Virus record (IMG/VR): IMGVR_UViG_3300033153_009143
Location: 1-20,815 of that record
DNA: 20,815 nucleotides
From: a virus
Strand: one strand, 5' to 3'
Both the position numbers and the translations under genes were made by a program. Positions within the stretch are counted from its first letter, which is position 1. Every line of letters begins with the position of its first letter. Below the pieces are notes generated by a model. The model searched no databases. It saw only the letters and a list, made by a program, of their open reading frames with translations, and was not told the DNA's origin. Positions 1-5,311 of the stretch are shown piece by piece.

Positions 1-10
1 GTTTAGGCAT
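1..10 (-). CDS. Start of a further leftward gene (partial)
   Basis: On the minus strand an ATG (positions 10-8) follows the stop codon of the 105-aa gene by one base, with the GGAAGGA of that gene's last codons well placed as a ribosome binding site. Only the first three codons (M-P-K) lie in the window, so the product cannot be named. It suggests that the leftward operon continues beyond the window. Confidence 0.35.
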
Positions 11-11
11 T

Positions 12-329
12 TTATTTTCCTTCCGCTTTGGCGATGGCTTGTTCGGTAAACCCCTGCACCTCATCGGTTCGCAGGGTAGTGCGGCCCGTTTTATGTTCTG
101 GGTCAAAATGCCATAATAGATTTTTGCAGGCCTCCAAAAGTTCGGGGGCGGCGGCGATAAGGCGAGCGTTGGCCACACCCTCTCCATTAAAGTCAATTGT
201 CTGTGCAACTGGATATAGAGTTGTTCCGTCCTCCTCTAAACGCATTCTTCCTGTTTCTGAAAATATGTATTTGCAATTGTGGGGCTGTGATCCTTTGTGC
301 CATGGTCCTGGCGTATGTTTTGGTGTCAT
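12..329 (-). CDS. Small phage protein of the HTPGPW / ARLIAAAPELLEA type
   Basis: The 105-aa product begins MTPKHTPGPW and contains NARLIAAAPELLEA around residues 54-67, ending in an AIAKAEGK tail. This combination recurs in many short phage and prophage proteins of unknown function, usually in early or accessory regions. No enzymatic motif, signal peptide or membrane segment is visible. The start is supported by AAAGAGG about 6 bases upstream on the minus strand, just after a GC-rich hairpin (343-359). It is the second gene of a leftward unit that follows the 64-aa gene and reads from the promoter at 617-644. The identification as a real phage gene is firm; the function is unknown. Confidence 0.8.
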   Translation of the reverse strand: MTPKHTPGPWHKGSQPHNCKYIFSETGRMRLEEDGTTLYPVAQTIDFNGEGVANARLIAAAPELLEACKNLLWHFDPEHKTGRTTLRTDEVQGFTEQAIAKAEGK

Positions 330-342
330 TTCAAACCTCTTT

Positions 343-359
343 GCCCGGTAGGCCCGGGC
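343..359 (-). other. GC-rich intergenic hairpin before a ribosome binding site
   Basis: GCCCGG (343-348) and CCGGGC (354-359) form a perfect 6-bp stem with a 5-base loop. In the leftward transcript it falls between the two small genes, directly before the AAAGAGG ribosome binding site of the downstream gene. It has no T-run on either side, so it is unlikely to be an intrinsic terminator. It may tune translation or mRNA stability; that is inference. Confidence 0.4.
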
Positions 360-377
360 GGGCCGTGAAGGGTTAAG

Positions 378-572
378 CTATCTTTCGCAGAGTTCATTGC
401 GTCCGCACGTGCAACCATCTACACCGCACAGGGCCTTAGCGACCCTATGCACCCAGGCAGCTTGAGCGGGCGTGCGATTGTCAGGGTGAGTGTTAAGGAT
501 CTGGTTAATTTCTTTTCGGGTCTTGGGTGTGCGGTATTCGGTCCCGTGGAAACTATTAGTTAGTGTTGTCAT
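378..572 (-). CDS. Small hypothetical phage protein, Cys-rich C terminus
   Basis: This frame encodes 64 aa starting MTTLTNSFHGTEYR and ending in a short cysteine-rich tail (CGVDGCTCGRNELC). The frame is open 12 codons further upstream (to 608), but the internal ATG at 572 is preceded by GGAGGGAAGGAAC, a clear ribosome binding site, so that start is preferred. It is the first gene after the leftward promoter. The C-x4-C-x1-C-x5-C arrangement could bind a metal ion, but no family is recognised. Its position suggests an early or regulatory gene. Confidence 0.6.
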   Translation of the reverse strand: MTTLTNSFHGTEYRTPKTRKEINQILNTHPDNRTPAQAAWVHRVAKALCGVDGCTCGRNELCER

Positions 573-616
573 TGTTCCTTCCCTCCTTTGTTTAAGTTGC
601 GTTATCATGTATATGT

Positions 617-644
617 ATTATATGCTATGATATATATAGGTCAA
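617..644 (-). promoter_or_regulatory. Leftward sigma70-type promoter
   Basis: Read on the minus strand, TTGACC (complement of 639-644) is followed after 16 bases by a perfect TATAAT (complement of 617-622). It points into the leftward small genes whose first chosen start is at 572, giving a short leader. Upstream of the -35 box (645-676) are several CTCGA/GAGCGA-like half-sites that could be operators. Confidence 0.65.
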
Positions 645-825
645 ACTCGATTTAGCTCGACTATGAGCGATTGAGCCAGACTAGGTTATTTTTTGTACGC
701 CGTTCAATAATAAATTGCGAGCATAAGCAGGCAAAATAACAAGCAAATTAGAATACTTGGTCAAAAAACATGAAATTATTATCTCAGCTATGGTCGAATT
801 ATCTCTTATTTACTGCGATTTGTGC
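645..825. other. AT-rich divergent intergenic region
   Basis: This stretch separates the leftward unit from the rightward promoter. It is AT-rich and shows no convincing reading frame. Repeated short motifs (CTCGA twice, GAGCGA, GAGCC) lie at 646-676 next to the leftward -35 box and may be repressor half-sites. Nothing else is recognisable between about 680 and 825. Confidence 0.4.
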
Positions 826-853
826 TTGACTTTTGATTCGAACCTGTTACAAT
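826..853 (+). promoter_or_regulatory. Rightward sigma70-type promoter
   Basis: TTGACT (826-831) and TACAAT (848-853) are separated by 16 bases, a near-consensus housekeeping promoter. The predicted start of transcription is near 860, exactly where the sequence changes from AT-rich to GC-rich and hairpin-dense. It is the best promoter for the structured RNA region and possibly for the rightward late genes. Confidence 0.65.
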
Positions 854-858
854 GGGCG

Positions 859-1175
859 CATGATAGCGCGTGATAATGGCCCAGTCGGCCACGGTAATAT
901 GATCCATAGCGCCATCATAAGACATAAACAGGCAAGTCCCGGCTGCGCTGATCCCCGGCGCTTCGTGCACCCTGGAAGCAAGGGCCGCAGAGCAAAATAA
1001 CCTAGTCGCCCGGTGATACGGAACAGAGACTTTAAGTCCAGGGAGTTCGCAACTGCCTGGCTAGGCCGCACGGTCTAAGGTGTTTGGGAGCCCTAAAATC
1101 CGAGGGTAGCCCGGCTGACAATAGCTGGTTAACCTAACTGTTTATGATCAGAGCTTCTCAATATAGGTTTAAGGG
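859..1175 (+). ncRNA. Candidate structured non-coding RNA or structured leader
   Basis: A GC-rich block lies between AT-rich flanks, directly after a strong promoter, with no credible coding frame. Many local stems can be drawn: GCGC 856-859/866-869; TGGCC 877-881/GGCCA 887-891; CCCT 970-973/AGGG 981-984; a two-part stem CCAGG-AGTT 1038-1047 with AACT-CCTGG 1051-1060; AGGCC 1063-1067/GGTCT 1072-1076; GGG..CCCT 1086-1094 with AGGG..CCC 1103-1112; and AACCTA 1131-1136/TAGGTT 1164-1169. It is not tRNA, tmRNA, RNase P RNA or SRP RNA by any motif I recognise, and no T-run terminator closes it. It could be a free phage RNA or the 5' leader of the 1240 gene. The exact ends are unknown. Confidence 0.45.
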
Positions 1176-1239
1176 GGTCAAGGTTTATTAAGATAGATAT
1201 TATAATTTATTTAACGATTATAGGTAGATAAGTAAGATT

Positions 1240-1614
1240 ATGATTCGGGTAATGCTAAATTTTTTAACAATCAAAAAATTGCGCAGCTCGTTTTTAGCGA
1301 TAATGATCATGATAGCTGCTTTGCTGAGCATGTCAGCGGTCTGTAATGCGGGGAGTACGGATGTAACCCAGGGGGACAAGTCAGAAGTCCAGCAAATTCT
1401 TGGGTTTAAGCTGTTTTTATCTAACGGAAAAACGCTTGCGGTCGACCCACAGGCCATCGCTAAACTAACGCCGCGGGAAACCATACGGCTGCTACTGCTG
1501 TTTGATTTTGCGGCCAATGTTTATCAGGTGTTCGGACAGGACGCTCACCCGGACCTGATGTACGCAATCGCTTGCAAGCTGTTTCCTGAGGAGAAGGGTA
1601 AGACGCATGACTAA
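1240..1614 (+). CDS. Small exported protein with signal peptide, unknown function
   Basis: The 124-aa product has a positively charged N terminus (about residues 11-16, TIKKLR) followed by a hydrophobic core (about residues 17-35) and a possible signal peptidase I site after CNA. SAVC is a poor lipobox, so a lipoprotein is less likely. The mature part is about 85 aa with no motif I recognise. An in-frame ATG at 1252 is an alternative start; neither has a strong ribosome binding site. It is the first rightward gene after the structured RNA region and overlaps the next small frame by 8 bases. A periplasmic role such as lysis or superinfection exclusion is possible but unsupported. Confidence 0.6.
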   Translation: MIRVMLNFLTIKKLRSSFLAIMIMIAALLSMSAVCNAGSTDVTQGDKSEVQQILGFKLFLSNGKTLAVDPQAIAKLTPRETIRLLLLFDFAANVYQVFGQDAHPDLMYAIACKLFPEEKGKTHD

Positions 1615-1756
1615 GGGAGTTATTTCTTTCCTTCATTCTGAGGTTGCGGACTTTCCGGTCTTTGCTCACGGCCGGGGGAGTCCGTTGCTAGTCAGTTCCA
1701 CCATCTTCAGGGACGCTGTTGGGTCAACGGTAGCGCCCCCTGAAGATGGGTACTGA
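1607..1756 (+). CDS. Possible 49-aa ORF overlapping the exported protein
   Basis: An ATG inside the end of the preceding gene opens a 49-codon frame beginning MTKGVISFLHSEVADFP and ending PPEDGY-stop. AGGAGAAGGG lies about 9 bases upstream, a better ribosome binding site than the preceding gene has, and the overlap would suit translational coupling. Two strong inverted repeats (1647-1684 and 1692-1756) fall inside this frame, so the stretch may instead be a structured non-coding element. No homologous family is recognised. Confidence 0.4.
   Translation: MTKGVISFLHSEVADFPVFAHGRGSPLLVSSTIFRDAVGSTVAPPEDGY
1647..1684 (+). repeat. Inverted repeat (hairpin 1) upstream of terminase
   Basis: CGGACT (1647-1652) pairs with AGTCCG (1679-1684), and the internal CCGG copies (1655-1658 and 1672-1675) can pair within it. 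No T-run follows. It lies just before the larger inverted repeat. Confidence 0.45.
1692..1756 (+). repeat. Long perfect inverted repeat (hairpin 2) upstream of terminase
   Basis: CCATCTTCAGGG (1701-1712) and CCCTGAAGATGG (1738-1749) are a perfect 12-bp inverted repeat. An outer stem TCAGT 1692-1696/ACTGA 1752-1756 and an inner stem CGCT 1714-1717/AGCG 1732-1735 extend it, giving about 21 paired positions. No run of T follows, so a simple intrinsic terminator is unlikely. Its place about 55 bases before the terminase small subunit makes a packaging recognition site or an mRNA processing signal possible. Confidence 0.6.
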
Positions 1757-1809
1757 TTCATTTTAACATCGCATGTTTGTTGGCCGTTTAAGCACAGGAG
1801 AACATAAAG

Positions 1810-2154
1810 ATGCCAGGGACCAGAGAACAGGCCCTAAAAAACCTAAAAAAGAAAAAAACCCGGGGTAGGCCAAAAGGCGCTAAAAACAAGGTAAGGGGGA
1901 GTTTAATAACTCAAATCCTGGAGATTACTGCGCATTTAAAAGAAAAAGGTATGGGTCTGGAGCACTGTGCGGAAGAAAACCCTAAGTGGTTTTTCGAGAA
2001 TTTCTACAAGGCGATTATCCCTAAAAACGTTCAACATTCTGGTGATCCCGGTAATCCGCTGGAAGTTATATTTGGCCTGACCGAAAAAGCGGCCCAGAAA
2101 ATCAAAGATGAAAAAACCCGAATAGATGAGCTTGCCCGCATTAAAAATAAATAG
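1810..2154 (+). CDS. terS: Putative terminase small subunit
   Basis: The 114-aa protein has a strongly basic N terminus (residues 10-28, including GRPKGAKNK), a helical middle and a charged C terminus. In many phages a protein with this RGRPKGxxNK opening sits directly before the large terminase and acts as the DNA-recognition component that loads the motor. The assignment rests on that opening and on position: it overlaps the large subunit by 29 bases. The start has CAGGAG about 10 bases upstream. A classical helix-turn-helix is not obvious, so the call is by family resemblance and context. Confidence 0.65.
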   Translation: MPGTREQALKNLKKKKTRGRPKGAKNKVRGSLITQILEITAHLKEKGMGLEHCAEENPKWFFENFYKAIIPKNVQHSGDPGNPLEVIFGLTEKAAQKIKDEKTRIDELARIKNK

Positions 2155-3805
2155 CGCGGAAATAGCGCACGAGGCGTGGGAAGCGCTCAGGACGGCGACC
2201 TATGCTCAGGCTATTGAAATATATGACCTGTATTTGAATAAGTACGGGTGCAGGGCGGACACGGAGTTTTGCGCCGAATTGGGTAAAATAGATAGGTTTT
2301 TTCTCTTATTCCATACCTTGCGCCGGCCGGACGTTATACATCCGTGGTTATATAAGCGAGCAAGAGAAGTTCAGGCTAACCCCGATGGATATTTAGACAT
2401 ATGGGCCCGCGAATCGTATAAATCAACAATTATTACCTTCGCTGGTTCGATTCAGGAGATTATCAACGATCCCGAGATAACTATCGGTATTTTCAGTCAT
2501 ACCAGACCGATTGCCAAGGGCTTTTTGGATCAGATTAAGCAGGAGATTGAGTACAATCCGCTACTGCATCAATTTTACCCGGATATTTTTTGGAAAGACG
2601 CTAAAAAAGAGGCTCCTACATGGTCACTGGACATGGGGATAGTGGTCAAGCGCAAATTTAACCCCAAGGAAAAGACCGTTGAAGCGTATGGCCTGGTAGA
2701 CGGTATGCCGACCAGCAAGCACTTTAAGTTAATGATTTACAATGACGTGGTAACAGACAAGTCGGTTACTACCGCAGATATGATCTTAAAAACCACTCAG
2801 GCGTGGGAATTGAGCCGAAACCTGACGGCCGGCGGCCCGACCAGCGCACGCCGCACCTGGCACGAGGGAACCCGATATAACTACGCTGACACCTATCAGG
2901 TAATTATTAATCGTGGAGTATTCAAGCCGCGTGTATATCCCGCCACAGTAGACGGTACCCCGGACGGTGAGCCTGTTTTTCTCACCCAAGAGGCGTGGGC
3001 AGAAAAAAAGAAAGAATCAAGCGCTTATACAATCGCCTGTCAGCAGCTATGTAATCCCCTGGCCGGCGAAGAGCAGGAGTTTAGGCGTGACTGGATCAGG
3101 CGATGGGAAGTCAGGCCCAAGACCTTGAATGTGGCAATACTCGGAGATCCGGCTTCAAGCAAGAAAAAAGGGTCCAGCAATACCGCTATGGCCGTAATCG
3201 GCACAGACGCAAGCCGGAACAAGTATTTACTGGACGGCGCGTGTCACAAGATGAACCTGGCCGAACGGTGGAACACCTTGAAATATTTGAGAAAGAAGTG
3301 GATTAACGCTCCAGGCGTTCAGTCTGTAACGGTGGGATACGAAAAATACGGTATGCAGGCGGATATAGAGCATTTCAAGGAAATGATGAAGATCGAGAAA
3401 TATTCGTTTCCTATCGAAGAAGTTTCCTGGACACGAGACGATACTAACGCTAAAGACGACCGTATTCGCAGATTAATACCTGACCATCAAAACTGGCGGT
3501 TTTTCTACCCGTGGGAACCGTACAAAGACGAAGCGGGCAACCTGATTGAAACTACCGCTCAAATCAGAGACGCAATAGAGCGAGGACAGGGAAACCTAAT
3601 AGCCAGACCCATTAAACGGCGTAATCACGAGGGGAAAATTTATAATTTAGTTCAATGGTTTATAGATAACGAATACCTATTTTTTCCAGCGACAACGGCG
3701 AAGGATTTTTTGGACGCTATGAGCAGATTTTATGATTTGAGTATGAATCCGCCCCAGGTAGTCAAAGAAGAGGACCTGTTGCCGCCATATGTGGGAGATG
3801 ATTGA
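2126..3805 (+). CDS. terL: Terminase large subunit (packaging ATPase/nuclease)
   Basis: The 559-aa product is a full-length DNA-packaging motor protein. A deviant Walker A, ARESYKST, lies at residues 94-101 and a Walker B-like LMIYND at 202-207 in the N-terminal ATPase half. The C-terminal RuvC-like nuclease half shows the expected acidic residues: D341 in AILGDPASS, E406 in GYEKYGMQAD, and an aspartate in DFLDAMSRF about 25 residues from the end. It translocates DNA into the procapsid through the portal and cuts the concatemer. It overlaps the small subunit gene, implying coupled translation; the ribosome binding site at this start is weak. No frameshift or missing motif is seen. Confidence 0.93.
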   Translation: MSLPALKINSAEIAHEAWEALRTATYAQAIEIYDLYLNKYGCRADTEFCAELGKIDRFFLLFHTLRRPDVIHPWLYKRAREVQANPDGYLDIWARESYKSTIITFAGSIQEIINDPEITIGIFSHTRPIAKGFLDQIKQEIEYNPLLHQFYPDIFWKDAKKEAPTWSLDMGIVVKRKFNPKEKTVEAYGLVDGMPTSKHFKLMIYNDVVTDKSVTTADMILKTTQAWELSRNLTAGGPTSARRTWHEGTRYNYADTYQVIINRGVFKPRVYPATVDGTPDGEPVFLTQEAWAEKKKESSAYTIACQQLCNPLAGEEQEFRRDWIRRWEVRPKTLNVAILGDPASSKKKGSSNTAMAVIGTDASRNKYLLDGACHKMNLAERWNTLKYLRKKWINAPGVQSVTVGYEKYGMQADIEHFKEMMKIEKYSFPIEEVSWTRDDTNAKDDRIRRLIPDHQNWRFFYPWEPYKDEAGNLIETTAQIRDAIERGQGNLIARPIKRRNHEGKIYNLVQWFIDNEYLFFPATTAKDFLDAMSRFYDLSMNPPQVVKEEDLLPPYVGDD

Positions 3806-3807
3806 TT

Positions 3808-3951
3808 ATGGCGGAAAGAACGTTTAGTTGGCTAACGCTGGTAACCGAGGCTGACCCTGAGCATTACGAGATAGATGACGCCTATGAGTTCAGTAACGGA
3901 CGGACGTTTAAGAGCACGGACTCAGGTTCGAGTGGAGTATATGACCAATAA
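3808..3951 (+). CDS. Small phage protein, 47 aa
   Basis: An ATG two bases after the terminase stop opens a 47-codon frame beginning MAERTFSWLTLVTEADPEHY and ending SGVYDQ. GGGAG about 10 bases upstream is a good ribosome binding site. The protein is acidic and has no recognisable domain. Its tight packing between terL and the next gene, which starts inside its last codons, supports it as a real late-operon gene. Confidence 0.6.
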   Translation: MAERTFSWLTLVTEADPEHYEIDDAYEFSNGRTFKSTDSGSSGVYDQ

Positions 3952-4102
3952 TTACACTAATCACCCGGATTACGACCAGCTGCCCGAAGTAATTAAGACG
4001 GTATACAGCCACAAGGAATACGCATGGTTGTCTGATGATGAAAAAGCTCGGCTAATTGAAACCGAATGCAACCCTGAAGTACCCGAAGTAGAGGAAGATT
4101 AA
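3941..4102 (+). CDS. Small acidic phage protein, 53 aa
   Basis: This frame codes MTNNYTNHPDYDQLPEVI and ends in an acidic tail (PEVPEVEED). The frame is open upstream to 3875, but the ATG at 3941 has GTGGAG just before it and only an 11-base overlap with the preceding gene, so it is the preferred start. Its stop is immediately followed by the GTG of the next gene. No family is recognised. Confidence 0.65.
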   Translation: MTNNYTNHPDYDQLPEVIKTVYSHKEYAWLSDDEKARLIETECNPEVPEVEED

Positions 4103-4432
4103 GTGTTCAACGTCGAAGAATATCTTAATACTGTTCATGAATTAAGAGATTTATATGATGAGGTATGGGAAAAAACAAAAGATGGTATTTGGAGCGAATC
4201 CGCAGAAGACAGTGTGTGGGAAATAGAGCGACCTTTGTATGGTTTACTTCGTGACCTTAAAAGTTTTGGTGAAATGCTTTTTGAACTTAGGTGTTTGCGG
4301 GAAGCTGCTCCCGACGTAGCCAGAAAAATAATCGAATACAGGGATGTTCTCAACGATTATAAAGACGGGCTTGCAGAATTACAGCAAGCAATACGGGAGG
4401 CACAACATGATCAAGAAAAACAAATTGCTTAA
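4103..4432 (+). CDS. Hypothetical coiled-coil phage protein, 109 aa
   Basis: It starts with GTG directly after the previous stop, with GAGGAAG about 6 bases upstream. The product is rich in charged and aromatic residues, and its C-terminal half looks helical and coiled-coil-like (from about residue 65 on, ending LAELQQAIREAQHDQEK). It overlaps the next gene by 26 bases. It has no recognised domain; position between terminase and portal is typical for small accessory morphogenesis or unknown proteins. Confidence 0.65.
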   Translation: MFNVEEYLNTVHELRDLYDEVWEKTKDGIWSESAEDSVWEIERPLYGLLRDLKSFGEMLFELRCLREAAPDVARKIIEYRDVLNDYKDGLAELQQAIREAQHDQEKQIA

Positions 4433-4826
4433 TCCTTCGCTTTTTTTGGATGATTTAAATAAATCCAGAGATGAAATAAACAAAATTGACGATAACGACA
4501 AAGAAATAGGCGGAGAAATAAAAAAAGCCTATTTGAAAATAGTTGATGGAATTAACGGGTTAGCTATCCAGGCTTTCAAAAACGAATTTTTGGGGATGAA
4601 GTGGGATCTTCTGGCCGATGAATCAAGTTTTGATGAAGTAATTAAGGCGATGGAAAAAGAAAATTCAAGGCAAGGCAAACTTGGACGTGCTATCGGGGCA
4701 TGTGACGAATTGGAAGAAAAGATTGATTCGGCTAAACGCGAATTGCAGGAATTAAGGAACCCCGAAGCCGCTAAAGCGTATCAAAAAAGGCTTCAAGATA
4801 GAGCGACATTAAATGTCAGTCTTTAA
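4407..4826 (+). CDS. Hypothetical helical phage protein, 139 aa
   Basis: The frame extends upstream to 4344, but the ATG at 4407 has a perfect GGGAGG 7 bases before it and starts MIKKNKLLNPSLF, so it is the chosen start. The product is highly charged and predicted helical, with a likely coiled coil near the C terminus (DELEEKIDSAKRELQELRN, about residues 100-118). No enzyme motif is visible. It overlaps neighbours on both sides, consistent with a polycistronic late operon. Confidence 0.65.
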   Translation: MIKKNKLLNPSLFLDDLNKSRDEINKIDDNDKEIGGEIKKAYLKIVDGINGLAIQAFKNEFLGMKWDLLADESSFDEVIKAMEKENSRQGKLGRAIGACDELEEKIDSAKRELQELRNPEAAKAYQKRLQDRATLNVSL

Positions 4827-5196
4827 TCTCAAGCCAGACACGGGCTATGAAATTAAGCCGGTAGAAGGTCACGAATTAGCGGACATAGCGCTGGCTAAAC
4901 GCTGCGCGGACGCTCTAAACGAGCATTATCCCGGTCATTTATGGGCTGTACATCTCAATGATGAAGAGATGGGCGGCATATTAATAATTCGCAATTTAGC
5001 GGTATCGTTTCAATACGGATATGTGTTGCATTTATCAACAATTCATGCTGACCCAAACTTGAAATGCGTAATGCGGGCAGGTGGTGAAATATTAGAACGA
5101 GCCAGTATGATTCGTGGCCGATGGGACGGTGAGGACGCAAAGTATATCGAGGGAGTAAAGCCTCAACATCAGCCTTTTGGCGGGATAATTATATGA
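4813..5196 (+). CDS. Hypothetical phage protein, 127 aa
   Basis: The product starts MSVFNLKPDTGYEIKPVEGH and looks like a compact alpha/beta protein, ending in KPQHQPFGGIII. It overlaps the preceding gene by 14 bases. Hypothetical proteins of this size are common between terminase and portal in podovirus-like genomes, but I do not recognise a named family. No signal peptide or membrane segment is seen. A 115-base structured non-coding gap follows before the portal gene. Confidence 0.65.
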   Translation: MSVFNLKPDTGYEIKPVEGHELADIALAKRCADALNEHYPGHLWAVHLNDEEMGGILIIRNLAVSFQYGYVLHLSTIHADPNLKCVMRAGGEILERASMIRGRWDGEDAKYIEGVKPQHQPFGGIII

Positions 5197-5216
5197 TTAA
5201 GTCCGAAAATTTAATT

Positions 5217-5293
5217 CTCCCCTGAAAACAGGGGGGTCGCAAGTTTAAGGCGGCTGGTGGGAGCCCCGTTCTTCTATTAGCCGTCTTGCTTGC
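5217..5293 (+). promoter_or_regulatory. Structured leader upstream of the portal gene
   Basis: Two structures fill the gap before the portal start. The first is an 8-bp hairpin with an AAAA loop (5217-5224/5229-5236, core CCCCTG/CAGGGG). The second is a longer one with outer stem GCAAG 5239-5243/CTTGC 5289-5293 and inner stem GGCGGCT 5249-5255/AGCCGTC 5279-5285. An A-run and a weak AAGAG ribosome binding site follow. Neither ends in a T-run, so attenuation by termination is not evident. Translational control of portal level or RNase processing is possible. Confidence 0.45.
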
Positions 5294-5311
5294 AAAAAAA
5301 ATAAGAGACAT

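Noticed and set aside
833-848. A tRNA T-loop-like GGTTCGAATC on the minus strand
   Set aside because: The flanking bases do not form a T-stem or acceptor stem, and the motif lies inside the spacer of the rightward promoter, so neither a tRNA nor a tRNA-derived attachment site is supported.
847-1071. A 74-aa open frame on the minus strand
   Set aside because: It lies over the hairpin-rich block, has no ribosome binding site and an unnatural composition (many Pro/Arg/Leu from GC-rich stems). A structured RNA explains the stretch better.
1201-1206. TATAAT as a second rightward promoter before the 1240 gene
   Set aside because: The region 17 bases upstream has no -35-like hexamer; a perfect -10 alone in AT-rich DNA is weak evidence.
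1692-1756. Long inverted repeat as an intrinsic terminator
   Set aside because: No T-run follows the stem on either strand, and terminase genes begin just downstream.
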